Positions 28,573-38,935 are shown, counted from the first letter of the stretch. The stretch: DNA of 47,175 nt from an uncultured Methylococcales bacterium (GCA_913009265.1 CAJVYL010000002.1:1-47175); one strand, 5' to 3'. Translations and numbers: made by a program. Notes: a model not told the origin generated them from the letters alone.

Positions 28573-29622
28573 ATGCAGCATTTAAAGTATTTACTAAGTT
28601 TATTTTTCCCTTTATCAGTAGTAGGTTTTTTATATACAGGGCCTCATGACATATTAACAGCATTAATATGGACTACCCCTCTTTGGGCTTTAATTATATT
28701 TGACTGGTTAAGCCCAAATATAAACCCAAATGAGCGTAAAACTCAAGGGCCTAGCTGGTTTTACGATTCTCTTCTCTATCTTTTATGTTTTTTACAGTTT
28801 TTGATTATTAGTTTGCTTTTGATTGATGCTAGTCAATTGCAATGGAATTCAATAAATGATCAGTTTACTTCCATTATTAACCTTATAGTTATGAGGATAC
28901 TTGTAGGTACGAGCTCTGGAAGTTCTGCGATTATTGTTGCCCATGAATTAATCCATCGATCATCAAAGGTGCAACGCTTACTCGGGCAGTTATTGTTATA
29001 TACCGTGTGTTATGAGCACTTTAGAATTACACATTTGCGAGAACATCACCTTAGAGTAGCAACAGCTGAAGATATAAGCACAGCACGGATAGACGAAAGT
29101 TTTAAAACTTACTGGAAAAGAGTGACTATTGGCCACTTTAAATATGCCTGGAACTCTGAAATATCTCGCTTAAAGTTACAGAGTACTCCTAAATATCACT
29201 ATAAAATGTTAAAAAACTTAGTTCTTCAAGGCGTTATTGTAGAAATTGTAATGCTTGTCTTGATAGCAACTTTTTTTGGTTGGGCAGCTGTTATTGTTTT
29301 TATCTATCAAGCATTTTCGGCTGTTCGTTTGTTAGAAACCATTAATTATTATCAACATTGGGGTTTACAGCAGGGTAAGTCTGTCAATAGTTTGGCTTGG
29401 GTTAATCAATCCCAAGTAACAGAATATGCACTAATAGGGCTTCCCAATCATATAGAACATCATAAAAACGCTAAAACACCTTTCTATCAAACTGCTTATT
29501 CAAGCTCAGGCCCAATCATGCCCTATGGATATTTTGTGAGTAATCTTTGGGTTAAATTGAATAATTTATCTTATAAAAAAGATTGTACTGAACGCTTAAA
29601 AAATATTCTTCCTTCTGAATAA
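28573..29622 (+). CDS. AlkB-like membrane diiron alkane hydroxylase / fatty-acid desaturase superfamily
   Basis: HELIHR, HLREHHLRVATAEDISTA, NYYQHWGL, LPNHIEHHKNAKTPFYQ histidine motifs; multiple TM helices. Confidence 0.85.
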   Translation: MQHLKYLLSLFFPLSVVGFLYTGPHDILTALIWTTPLWALIIFDWLSPNINPNERKTQGPSWFYDSLLYLLCFLQFLIISLLLIDASQLQWNSINDQFTSIINLIVMRILVGTSSGSSAIIVAHELIHRSSKVQRLLGQLLLYTVCYEHFRITHLREHHLRVATAEDISTARIDESFKTYWKRVTIGHFKYAWNSEISRLKLQSTPKYHYKMLKNLVLQGVIVEIVMLVLIATFFGWAAVIVFIYQAFSAVRLLETINYYQHWGLQQGKSVNSLAWVNQSQVTEYALIGLPNHIEHHKNAKTPFYQTAYSSSGPIMPYGYFVSNLWVKLNNLSYKKDCTERLKNILPSE

Positions 29623-29653
29623 CCCCCGTTTTTTTGAAAAGTCCTTTACTGAG

Positions 29654-29679
29654 CCCTATTTTATGTGAGATAAATAGGG
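29654..29679 (+). terminator. Putative terminator hairpin of the 23.0-29.6 kb operon
   Basis: CCCTATTT / AAATAGGG 8-bp arms followed by a T-rich stretch (GGTTTTGTTTTTCC). Confidence 0.5.
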
Positions 29680-29760
29680 TGAGGTTTTGTTTTTCCTATC
29701 ATAAAAATAAATGGGTTTCAATAAAACCGTTGTTTTTATTCCAATGAGGAGGAAATAAAG

Positions 29761-30213
29761 ATGAAACATATTAAAAAGACAATTCAGAGATTAATATCAT
29801 TATTAATTCTAATGATGTTATTTGGGTATAGCTCAACTGTATCTGCCAAGATAGAGGGATGTTGGGCTGAATTTTATGAAGATGCTCAATTTAAAGGGGA
29901 AAGCTTTCGTCTACAAGGGCCTTCATTCAAAAGAAATTTAGTTAAAGAGCAAGGGAAGAACTGGGACAAAAGAATTGAAAGTATTTTAATTGGCCCTAAA
30001 GCAACCGTCACAGTATTTGAAAACAAGAATTTTAAGTTAACATTAAAAGAGATGGCTAAACATCCTGTGTTAATGAAATCTTTAGGTATTACTAAGCAAG
30101 ACATACTTGAGGATTCGGAAATTATTCTACATCCAGATTCTAAAATCCATAGCTTTGGAGAGTATAATTTTTATCACAAAATACGTTCATTAAAAGTTGA
30201 ATGTAAGTATTAG
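29761..30213 (+). CDS. Secreted beta/gamma-crystallin-like protein
   Basis: Signal peptide (…YSSTVSA/K), CWAEFYEDAQFKGESFRLQGP Greek-key-like motif. Confidence 0.6.
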   Translation: MKHIKKTIQRLISLLILMMLFGYSSTVSAKIEGCWAEFYEDAQFKGESFRLQGPSFKRNLVKEQGKNWDKRIESILIGPKATVTVFENKNFKLTLKEMAKHPVLMKSLGITKQDILEDSEIILHPDSKIHSFGEYNFYHKIRSLKVECKY

Positions 30214-30252
30214 TGATTAACACCCGACACAGGGATGTGTCAGATATATTTC

Positions 30253-30909
30253 TTAAACAGAAATATCTAAAAGAGAGCCAGGCACTGATCCTTGAGTAGG
30301 CTCAACTGAATCGCTATCAAGCTCATCAGAGCTTTCTAGTTGCTTTTCATCATTATTATCTTCACCCATTCTATCTGCTTTTGTTTCCTTGGCTTCTTCT
30401 TGGGTGAGTTTGATTAAATCAGCACTGGCTTTTTGTGCCATTGATGTGGCTTTACCTGCAACAATTTGATCTTGTGATGATGGGTTTGCTGGAGCTAAAG
30501 CTGCACGGCGAATAGCATCGGCCTTTCTAAGTGTAGCTGCAGGATCTCCAGCAACAGAAGAGGTACTAATACTGACTTCTCCTCCTACCGCATAGCGAAC
30601 ACCGTTTGGGCCTGTTTGATAAGTAAAGCTAGCACCACTCATAGCCAAAGAACCAGCAGCACTTAAATGAGCCTGTTCATGGGCTTTAACTTCTAAGTCA
30701 CGGCTTTTAAGTTGCTGGATCTGTTTTAAATCTTTCGGGCTTAGTTTTTGAGAGGAGAGAGGTGTTAATTTTGAGTCTTCAGATTTAACGCTACTATCTT
30801 TTTCTGTTTCTTCCTTATCCGCAGCAGGCTGTTGTTTTGTTTCAGCTGTATTATGCTGAGGTACAAAACTACTCTGTACATGGGGTTGAGCAGAAATAGA
30901 TGACATCAT
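30253..30909 (-). CDS. SprA-related / putative metalloprotease (CJM1_0395-like)
   Basis: LEVKAHEQAHLSAAG (HExxH), YQTGPNGVRYAVGGEVSI. Confidence 0.82.
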   Translation of the reverse strand: MMSSISAQPHVQSSFVPQHNTAETKQQPAADKEETEKDSSVKSEDSKLTPLSSQKLSPKDLKQIQQLKSRDLEVKAHEQAHLSAAGSLAMSGASFTYQTGPNGVRYAVGGEVSISTSSVAGDPAATLRKADAIRRAALAPANPSSQDQIVAGKATSMAQKASADLIKLTQEEAKETKADRMGEDNNDEKQLESSDELDSDSVEPTQGSVPGSLLDISV

Positions 30910-31143
30910 AAATTTAATTTTGGAATGTGTTTAAAAATTAGCACACTTATTCCTTAGCCTAAAAGTTAGTGTTTAATACTTTTTTATAATGTAATTTCTA
31001 GTAAATAGCAAGTAAATTGTTTGTCCTAACCCCCCGTATAGAGATTCGCTAGTAATTTTCATGGATAAAATCCATGTTATTTTTGTTAGTTAAGTAGAAT
31101 GTTTTAAGTTTTCAGACAATCGCCTGCTTTTTTAACTGAACTT

Positions 31144-31408
31144 TTAAGTCTTTTGCTTTGGTAGCGTTGATTTTTCATTTTTTAGACGGATCTCTCCTGC
31201 GAATAGTCTCCAAGTACCGTTACTTTCTAGATGGCAATAGGCTCTATCATCCGTATTCTCGCCAGTACAGCTTGTAGCAATACTGGCGCCATTGGTAGTA
31301 GCATTACGGCCATACAGTAAGTATTCTTTTGGTACAATAGTTTGGGTAACTAAATTATAGGTATCCTGTTCTAAGAGGTGATATTCAACAAAGATGTCGC
31401 GAGCTAAT
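31144..31408 (-). pseudogene. C-terminal gene fragment of unknown function
   Basis: Open reverse frame LARDIFVEYHLLEQDTYNLVTQTIVPKEYLLYGRNATTNGASIATSCTGENTDDRAYCHLESNGTWRLFAGEIRLKNEK... with stop but no start; 5' end abuts transposase debris; upstream limit approximate. Confidence 0.45.
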
Positions 31409-31454
31409 CATCTAGATATGTGATTCTGAAGATATTTAAATAACCAGTGGTGTT

Positions 31455-31682
31455 GTGAGTAAAGATTATGTTCATATGTTGATAGGATATCCACCGCGCA
31501 TATCCATAAGTGATTTGGTTAAAAGACTAAAAGGTCGAACCTCTAGAATGCTTCAAAGGGAATACCCATCGTTAAAGAAGTGTTACTGGGGGAAGCATTT
31601 CTGGGCAATTGGTTATGGATCATGGTCAGTAGACGATATTACGGATGAGATAGTAAAAGCTCTATTTAGAGCATCATCGTAA
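31455..31682 (+). pseudogene. IS200/IS605 TnpA (Y1 transposase) fragment
   Basis: KDYVHMLIGYPPRISISDLVKRLKGRTSRMLQREYP...YWGKHFWAIGY; N-terminus with first HUH region missing. Confidence 0.8.
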
Positions 31683-31744
31683 ATCCCCAAGTAGTGATGA
31701 TAGAAATATTATTCTTGAATAGGACTTTCAGTGCATAGAGGTTG

Positions 31745-31873
31745 AGTAATCATCAATCTGTTATTGATACAGTAGAGAGCTATATTCGGTTTTATAACTA
31801 TAAAAGAATACATTCTGTTATTGATTATAAACCCGCTTACCAGAACACCAACGAAGTGAAAAAATCGACTTAA
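31745..31873 (+). pseudogene. IS3-family transposase C-terminal fragment
   Basis: SNHQSVIDTVESYIRFYNYKRIHSVIDYKPAYQNTNEVKKST*, matching the IS3 OrfB tail (YI.FYN..R.HS..). Confidence 0.7.
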
Positions 31874-31911
31874 ATAAAACTTGACCATTACAGTTTTTAT
31901 CTGATCAACTA

Positions 31912-33861
31912 ATGACTACATTTAATAAAATATATTTAATTTACTCTGCAGCAGTGGAAGAGCAACTTAACTCTATAAGTTCTCACCCTTTGATAGTAGA
32001 TAATGCCATTAACTTACGCATTGTAAAACTTTCAGAATTAGCCTCTATTCATATTGATGATGGCTTAAGCCATGCTTTAGTTTGGGTCGAGCAGCAGCAT
32101 TATCCACAGGTTTTACGCTGTGCTGAAAACAAAAAATTATCTTTGGGGTTTTTACCTATAAAAGGTGACTCTCTCAGTCAGTTTTATAAAAATCTAGATT
32201 TACCTAAAAGTTTTGATGATTGTTTACAAATTGCATTACAGCAAGATCCTTTATTTATAGACTTAATTATTTGTAATGACGAGGTTGTGACTGATGGTGT
32301 TAATTTAGAGAATCAAACAACAATGCTTGAGTTTATAGGTGATAGCCACACTTATAATGGTTTTCATAAATTTATATTTCAAGTAAAACGATTTATACAT
32401 GCATTTTCTCTAACACCTCAGCCTGTTACTTTAATTACTGCAAAAGATAAAACTGTTTCAACCGCTATTACAGGAATGGTGCTACTAGATTTTCACAAAA
32501 GTGGTGCTCTGGTGCAAATGTTTCAAGAATCGGTCTCTTTAAAAGATAGACGAGTTTCAGTCGCATTATTTGCACCACAATCTATATTATCTTATTTACA
32601 GCTTTCTTCTTCGACCTTTTTGGGGGCATCAAAAAAGAATTTGCCACAGCAGCTTGGTTATATACGTACAGAGTCTTTGCTTGTTAAAACACCTGTGGAT
32701 ACACATTATTTGGTTAATAATAAACCTTTAACGACACGTGAGTTAATTATAGAAACTCTCAGTGTTGGCGTGCAGGTAAATGCGGGGGATAAGTTTAGAG
32801 AGGCGCAGCAATTTACTGATGATAAAGAAAATGTTATCAGTGACCAGTTACCACAACAAGATAGCCGAATTAAGTATTTAGCTGAAACATTACCCTTTTT
32901 TTCGCATGCTTTAGAATCAGATTTTAAAGATTTATTTCTTTCACTTAAAGACAATGCCTGTATTAGCAGTACTTATGTTTTGCTGATGGTATTGAGTACT
33001 TTATTGGCTACTTTAGGTTTGTTTTTAAATAGCCCCTCTGTAGTAATTGGTGCAATGGTTTTAGCGCCTTTAATGGCTCCGATTATTTCTTTATCAATGG
33101 GTTTGTTACGCTCAAATAATGATTTAAGTCAGCGTTCATTTGTAACCTTATTTACAGGGATGTTTATAGCTTTATCACTTTCCGCTTTAATGGCATATTT
33201 ATTACCTTTTCAAGAAATTACCAATGAAATAGAAGGCCGCTTACATCCTTCTACTTTAGATTTACTTGTAGCTGTGCTTTCTGGGGTGGCGGGTGCTTTT
33301 GCTAATGCCAGAGAAAATATTGCAAAAAGTCTACCGGGCGTTGCCATCGCTGTCGCTTTAGTTCCCCCATTATGTGTTTCTGGAATAGGGATAGGTTGGT
33401 GGAATTTTGATGTGTTTTACGGGGCAATGTTGCTATTTTTGACTAACTTAACAGGCATTATTATGGCTGCAGGGTTATCATTTATGGTTATTGGTTTTGC
33501 CCCTTTTTCAAGGGCAAGAAAAGGCATTGTACTCTCTGTTTTTATGGTTTCAGTTATTTCTGTTCCCCTCTATTTATCATTTGTTAATATGCAACAAATT
33601 GCTGTGGTAAAAAAACAATTGTTAGGGCAGAATTATCATATTGGTGGCCAACAACAGCAATTACGTAATGTAAAAGTTTGGCTTGGAGAGCCTTTAAAGA
33701 TTAGTGCAGATTTAATCGGTACGCAACTTCCTGATGCCAGTATTTTGGCTCAATTTGAACAACACTTTGCTGAGCAATTTGGAAAAGCTGTTACAGTCGA
33801 TTTTTCTGTGAGGTTGGTGGCTGAAAGTTACTTTGTCAATAATGAAAAAAAAGGCTTGTGA
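31912..33861 (+). CDS. DUF389 (TIGR00341-like) membrane protein
   Basis: 649 aa; SPSVVIGAMVLAPLMAPI, GVAGAFANARENIAKSLPGVAIAVALVPPLCVSGIG. Confidence 0.87.
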   Translation: MTTFNKIYLIYSAAVEEQLNSISSHPLIVDNAINLRIVKLSELASIHIDDGLSHALVWVEQQHYPQVLRCAENKKLSLGFLPIKGDSLSQFYKNLDLPKSFDDCLQIALQQDPLFIDLIICNDEVVTDGVNLENQTTMLEFIGDSHTYNGFHKFIFQVKRFIHAFSLTPQPVTLITAKDKTVSTAITGMVLLDFHKSGALVQMFQESVSLKDRRVSVALFAPQSILSYLQLSSSTFLGASKKNLPQQLGYIRTESLLVKTPVDTHYLVNNKPLTTRELIIETLSVGVQVNAGDKFREAQQFTDDKENVISDQLPQQDSRIKYLAETLPFFSHALESDFKDLFLSLKDNACISSTYVLLMVLSTLLATLGLFLNSPSVVIGAMVLAPLMAPIISLSMGLLRSNNDLSQRSFVTLFTGMFIALSLSALMAYLLPFQEITNEIEGRLHPSTLDLLVAVLSGVAGAFANARENIAKSLPGVAIAVALVPPLCVSGIGIGWWNFDVFYGAMLLFLTNLTGIIMAAGLSFMVIGFAPFSRARKGIVLSVFMVSVISVPLYLSFVNMQQIAVVKKQLLGQNYHIGGQQQQLRNVKVWLGEPLKISADLIGTQLPDASILAQFEQHFAEQFGKAVTVDFSVRLVAESYFVNNEKKGL

Positions 33862-33957
33862 AATGAATATAATCAATCATACTAATATTTAAAATAAAGG
33901 CCGACATTAAATTGTCATAATAGAAATATATGATGAGCGGATTTGTTTATCAATTAT

Positions 33958-36081
33958 ATGCAGGCAACTCAAATCGAAACAGAGAATCAAGTGTCAGATA
34001 ATATACCTATGGAAATAAACGAATTAGAAAAGCCTGAATATTATATTAATCGTGAGTTAAGTTTATTAGAGTTTAATGTGCGTGTTTTGGCGCAAGCAAA
34101 AAATGAATATGTTCCTTTGCTTGAGCGCCTTAATTATTTATGTATTTCTAGCTCTAATTTGGATGAGTTTTTTGAAGTGCGGGTTGCCAGTGTTTTACAA
34201 ATGGCAAATATTGATCCTGAAGCTTGTAGTTCTGATGGCTTAACCCCCAATGAACAATTAGACAAAATTTGTGCTAAGGCTCATGAATTGGTGGAAGATC
34301 AATATCATGTGCTTAATGAAATACTAATCCCTAAGCTTAAAGAAGAAGATATTCGATTTGTACGGCGTGATAAATGGACTGATGTACAAAGAAAATGGTT
34401 GGCGAAATATTTTAATGAGGAATTATTGCCAATTCTAACGCCGGTTGGTTTAGATTCTGCTCACCCTTTTCCTCGAATTCTAAACAAAAGTTTAAACTTT
34501 ATTATTTCTTTAACAGGTAAGGATGCCTTTGGTCGAAATAGTGGGTGTGCAATTTTACAGGTGCCTCGGGCTTTACCTAGAATTATTCAGTTACCAGCAG
34601 AAGAAACAAAAAGTGGTCCCTATGATTTTGTATTTCTGTCTTCAATTATTCATGCCTTTGTAAATGAGTTATTTAATGGAATGACTGTAAAAGGTTGTCA
34701 TCAATTTAGAGTGACGCGTAATAGCGACTTTTTTGTTGATGATGATGCTATTGATGATTTACTTCATGCGGTAGAAGGTGAATTGGTCATGCGTAACTAT
34801 GGTGATGAAGTGCGCATGGAAGTTGATGAGAATTGCCCTGAACAAACGGTTGATTTTTTACGAGAACGCTTTAGATTAAATATTGATCGAATCTTTAAAA
34901 CCAAAGGCCCTGTAAATTTAAGTCGCTTACAAGCTATTTTTAGTTTAATTGAACGTCCGGATCTTAAATTCGCTCCGTTTAAACCTTACGCTCCTACACA
35001 GTTAGGTAGAAAGAGAAATGTGTTTGATGCGATAAAAAAACAAGATATTTTATTACATCACCCTTATGAATCATTTTTGCCAGTTGTTGAATTTATCCGT
35101 CAAGCAGCTGTTGATCCTTCAGTATTAGCTATTAAGCAGACACTCTATAGAACTGGCGTTGATTCACCTGTTGTAAGTGCCTTAGTTAAAGCCGCAAGAG
35201 CAGGAAAAGAAGTAACCGTTGTTATTGAGTTACGTGCGCGATTTGATGAGAAAGAAAATATAGGCTTGGCAGCAAAACTTCAAGAGGCCGCTGTTCATGT
35301 GGTTTATGGTGTGGTGGGTTATAAAACACATGCCAAAATGTGCCTTGTATTAAGAAAAGAAGGTAAAACCCTGCGTAACTATGTTCATTTAGGGACAGGT
35401 AATTACCATCCTAAAACTGCGCGTCTCTATACTGATTACGGTTTGTTTTCTTGCCATAAGGAATTGGGTGAAGATGTTAGGCGTATTTTCGTTCAATTAA
35501 CAAGTTTAGGTAAAGTAACTAAGTTAAATAAACTTTTACAGTCTCCTTTTACACTTCACGATGGCTTAATTAAAAAAATTGAGCGAGAAATTGAGCATAA
35601 GAAAAGTGGCAAGCCAGCTAAAATTATTCTTAAGGTTAATGCTGTTGTTGAAGAGTTATTAATTCAAGCGTTATACAAAGCATCTCAAGCGGGTGTTGAA
35701 ATAGAATTAATTGTTCGAGGCGTCTGTTGTTTAAGGCCAGGGATTGCAGGCATTTCAGAAAATATAACGGTGCGTTCAATTATCGGGCGATTTTTAGAGC
35801 ATACGCGTGTTTATGTTTTTGAAAATGGCGGTAATTGGGAGGTCTATGGTGCAAGTGCTGATTTAATGAATAGAAATATGTTCAGCCGTGTTGAAACCTG
35901 TTTTCCTATTGATAGTAAAAAGTTACATGATAGAGTTCTAGCCGATTTAGACTGTTATTTAAAAGACAATACCCAGTCTTGGATATTGAAAAGTGATGGA
36001 AGCTATTTACAACGTAAACCAGAAGAAGGTGAAGAGGTCATTACGGCTCAAACTATTTTACTTAAGGGAATGCAGAAATAG
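33958..36081 (+). CDS. ppk1: Polyphosphate kinase 1
   Basis: YINRELSLLEFNVRVL, SSNLDEFFEVRV, YKTHAKMCLV, HLGTGNYHPKTARLYTDYG, NRNMFSRVE; ATG at 33958 preferred over TTG at 33943. Confidence 0.95.
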   Translation: MQATQIETENQVSDNIPMEINELEKPEYYINRELSLLEFNVRVLAQAKNEYVPLLERLNYLCISSSNLDEFFEVRVASVLQMANIDPEACSSDGLTPNEQLDKICAKAHELVEDQYHVLNEILIPKLKEEDIRFVRRDKWTDVQRKWLAKYFNEELLPILTPVGLDSAHPFPRILNKSLNFIISLTGKDAFGRNSGCAILQVPRALPRIIQLPAEETKSGPYDFVFLSSIIHAFVNELFNGMTVKGCHQFRVTRNSDFFVDDDAIDDLLHAVEGELVMRNYGDEVRMEVDENCPEQTVDFLRERFRLNIDRIFKTKGPVNLSRLQAIFSLIERPDLKFAPFKPYAPTQLGRKRNVFDAIKKQDILLHHPYESFLPVVEFIRQAAVDPSVLAIKQTLYRTGVDSPVVSALVKAARAGKEVTVVIELRARFDEKENIGLAAKLQEAAVHVVYGVVGYKTHAKMCLVLRKEGKTLRNYVHLGTGNYHPKTARLYTDYGLFSCHKELGEDVRRIFVQLTSLGKVTKLNKLLQSPFTLHDGLIKKIEREIEHKKSGKPAKIILKVNAVVEELLIQALYKASQAGVEIELIVRGVCCLRPGIAGISENITVRSIIGRFLEHTRVYVFENGGNWEVYGASADLMNRNMFSRVETCFPIDSKKLHDRVLADLDCYLKDNTQSWILKSDGSYLQRKPEEGEEVITAQTILLKGMQK

Positions 36082-36111
36082 TTTTTCTGTAGAGTATTTA
36101 GTAACTGCTTT

Positions 36112-36173
36112 TTGGCGCGCAGGTTTTAACCTGCATTCTTGAGCGTAAGAGCAGGCTAAAGCCTGCGCGCCAA
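36112..36173. repeat. REP-like hairpin (TTGGCGCGCAGGTTTTAACCTGC / GCAGGCTAAAGCCTGCGCGCCAA)
   Basis: 23-nt arms differing at two positions; same family as 40-91 and 5457-5521. Confidence 0.88.
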
Positions 36174-36218
36174 TAATGAACTATTTTTATTGAAGTGGCT
36201 TTAACCCATTAGCAGGTT

Positions 36219-37970
36219 TTAATCTGTAGCTAGCTCAGGTATAAATACTTTAAAAATTGCGCCCCCAGCAGGGTTATGTTCGGCCCATATTTTTCCTTTA
36301 TGGGCTAGCATAATTTCTTGGCTAATCGCTAAACCTAAACCTGTCCCACCAGAACCATCTTTGGTTTTACTACTTTGAATAAATTTATTAAAAATACTTA
36401 ATAATTCATTATCTGGAATACCAATACCTTGGTCTGCAATAGAGATTAAAATTCCAGTAGTCTTTTTGGTGTCAGTAGCTCTTTTTCCTATAATGCTATC
36501 TGAGTTTTCAATATTAATTGTGATTTTCTTGTTTTCTGGTGAATAATTAATGGCATTAGCAAGTAAATTACTTAAAACCTGAAGTATTTTGTCTTTATCA
36601 CAAGAAATGATTGCTGAGTTTTTTGCTTGATTTAGTTCGAAATTAATATTTTTTTCTTTGATTTTGGCTGAATATTCATTATAAATTTGCTGGCTGAGTA
36701 AAAACAGATCATTCTTTTGAATGTTTAACTCTACCTTTCCTGATTCAAGTTTTGATAAATCAAGTAAGGCATTTAATAAGGATAATAAGCGCTGACTACT
36801 GGTTTCGATATTGCTTAAAAATTTATGTAGTTTAGCAGTGCTCTGATCATTTAAGGGCTGTGATTTAAATTGCTTTAGGCATAAATGAGTAAAGCTAATA
36901 ATTGCATGCATAGGTGTTCTAAGTTCATGCGACATATTGGCCAAAAACTCACTTTTGGCAATATTTGCAATTTCAGCTGCATTTCTTGCTTGTTTTAAAT
37001 CTGTTATTTGCTCATCAACCAAGTCTTGTAAATGATCTCTATGTTGCTCTAATTGACTTTCATATTGTTTTTTTTCTGATATGTTAATTAGAATACTTAA
37101 ATATTGATAAGGTATTCCGTGTTCATCAAGAAAAGGGGTGATGCTTTCAGTAAACCATGCTTTTTCACCCTGTTTGTTTAAGTAGCAAGTCTCTCCAACC
37201 CAAGGTACACCTTGAGCTAAAAATTGCTTTTGTTGTTGTAATAGTAATTTATTATCCGAACTGTCATTAATTTCTGCTTGAATGGATAGCTCACCAATAA
37301 ACTCAATACGCTTTCTTTCAAGCATACGACAAAAGTGATTGTTGATATCTATAACACGAAAATCTTTATCTCTCATAATTACGCCAGTAGCAAGCTCTAG
37401 GGCGTGTTTATGGTCTTCAAGTTCCTTTTCGAGTTTTTTATTTAGTGTGACATCCCGAAAAAAACAAACAATAACGTCATTTTCTGGATTATCTGTTATA
37501 TCTTCGGCGAAAGGGTCTTCTTCAATGGAATCATCAAAAAGGACTATGTTTTCATTACTAGCTTGGCCTGTTGAAACATACAATAAAATATCAAACCCCA
37601 TTCTATGTTTTCCAGATAATGGAATATCTGTTGAAGCGCGAGAAGATATAAAGTAATTGATATAGGCGCCAACATTACCATCAACCCAGTCAGGGCAGGG
37701 TATTAAGTCAGGGATTTTACGGGTGATAACCTCGCTTTCACTATAACCAAATATATGCTGAGCGGCTATATTGAATGATTCAACTTTGCCATCTGGAGCG
37801 AATGTAATAATGCCATCTGAGGCATTATGAAGTAGCGATTGTAGTTTTGCTTGTGCTGTTATTAGTTTATTACCAGCCTGAGAGAGTTCGGTGTTTTGTT
37901 TTTTTAAAGTGTTTAGATCTTGAATTACTTGAGTAATTTCTGTTGATTCAGGTGTGTTTATTGACTTCAT
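36219..37970 (-). CDS. PAS-domain hybrid-less sensor histidine kinase
   Basis: PAS domains, His[17 protein letters not shown], HATPase [23 protein letters not shown]. Confidence 0.92.
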   Translation of the reverse strand: MKSINTPESTEITQVIQDLNTLKKQNTELSQAGNKLITAQAKLQSLLHNASDGIITFAPDGKVESFNIAAQHIFGYSESEVITRKIPDLIPCPDWVDGNVGAYINYFISSRASTDIPLSGKHRMGFDILLYVSTGQASNENIVLFDDSIEEDPFAEDITDNPENDVIVCFFRDVTLNKKLEKELEDHKHALELATGVIMRDKDFRVIDINNHFCRMLERKRIEFIGELSIQAEINDSSDNKLLLQQQKQFLAQGVPWVGETCYLNKQGEKAWFTESITPFLDEHGIPYQYLSILINISEKKQYESQLEQHRDHLQDLVDEQITDLKQARNAAEIANIAKSEFLANMSHELRTPMHAIISFTHLCLKQFKSQPLNDQSTAKLHKFLSNIETSSQRLLSLLNALLDLSKLESGKVELNIQKNDLFLLSQQIYNEYSAKIKEKNINFELNQAKNSAIISCDKDKILQVLSNLLANAINYSPENKKITINIENSDSIIGKRATDTKKTTGILISIADQGIGIPDNELLSIFNKFIQSSKTKDGSGGTGLGLAISQEIMLAHKGKIWAEHNPAGGAIFKVFIPELATD

Positions 37971-37984
37971 TTTAGAATAAAATA

Positions 37985-38881
37985 TTAATCCAAAGTAAGT
38001 TGAGCGCGTACTTCATTACCTTTTCCTCTGTATTCAACTAAGGAAAAACTTAATTTGTTTGCAATAGCAATACCTCTACCATGTGAGTCCATTACCCGAT
38101 TAGGATCAAAGTCCATATATGTTTCCCAGTCAAAACCTTCACCTTGATCAGTAATAATGATTTCAATTTTATTTTTTAGGCGTTGAAAATTTAGAGTGGC
38201 TATCTTGTCTTTATTTTGTTTGAGTAATAAGCGTGCAGAAATTTCTTCAACCCAGGTTCCTTTTTCATTAAGTGCTGATTTTTCATCATAAGTAATTCCC
38301 AAGTTACCATGTTCAATAGCATTAACCATCAACTCAGTGAGTCCCATCACTATCTTTTCAGGTTGGGGACAAGCATTTGATACTAAGGATGCAATTGAAC
38401 GTGCTTCATCGAGGGTTTTATATTCAAATACAGCTAAATTAAGCATTCCCATGGTGAGTTTTGTTTGCTCAAGAGATTGCTGAATTGCTTTATAACGTAG
38501 ACTGTCATTAACGGCTGTTTTAACAACTGATAATAAAACCTCTTCATTAAATGGTTTTGTTAAATAATAAAAAGCACCTGCATTTAATCCCTCAGCAATA
38601 TCAGCCACACTCGCTTTGGCTGTTTGAAAAATTATAGGGCGATGTTGCAAAATAGGATGTTGTTTTAGTTTTTCTAAAACTTCCATACCACTCATATTGG
38701 GCATCATTCTATCAAGAAGAATAACATCGTAGATTTCCGGGTCTTTTTCGAGCATTGCCCATGCAATAGCACCGTCTGTTGCAGTACTTGTTTGATAGTC
38801 TTCAGATAGGTATTCAGTAATAATTTCTAAGTTTAACTCTTCATCATCAACTATTAAAATATGAGCCTTATTATTTTCCAT
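37985..38881 (-). CDS. Response regulator fused to RsbW-like ATP-binding domain
   Basis: REC ([23 protein letters not shown]) + [32 protein letters not shown]. Confidence 0.88.
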   Translation of the reverse strand: MENNKAHILIVDDEELNLEIITEYLSEDYQTSTATDGAIAWAMLEKDPEIYDVILLDRMMPNMSGMEVLEKLKQHPILQHRPIIFQTAKASVADIAEGLNAGAFYYLTKPFNEEVLLSVVKTAVNDSLRYKAIQQSLEQTKLTMGMLNLAVFEYKTLDEARSIASLVSNACPQPEKIVMGLTELMVNAIEHGNLGITYDEKSALNEKGTWVEEISARLLLKQNKDKIATLNFQRLKNKIEIIITDQGEGFDWETYMDFDPNRVMDSHGRGIAIANKLSFSLVEYRGKGNEVRAQLTLD

Positions 38882-38935
38882 GATGTAGTATCTTTATTTA
38901 ATTGAGCTTTAGTTTGTTATTAGAATTGATTATAG

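Noticed and set aside
23039-29622. Interpretation of the operon as an alkane-degradation or hopanoid locus
   Set aside because: AlkB-like and B12 radical SAM members alone could suggest these, but no rubredoxin, dehydrogenase, squalene-hopene cyclase or other hpn genes are present; carbamoyltransferase and HDO genes do not fit.
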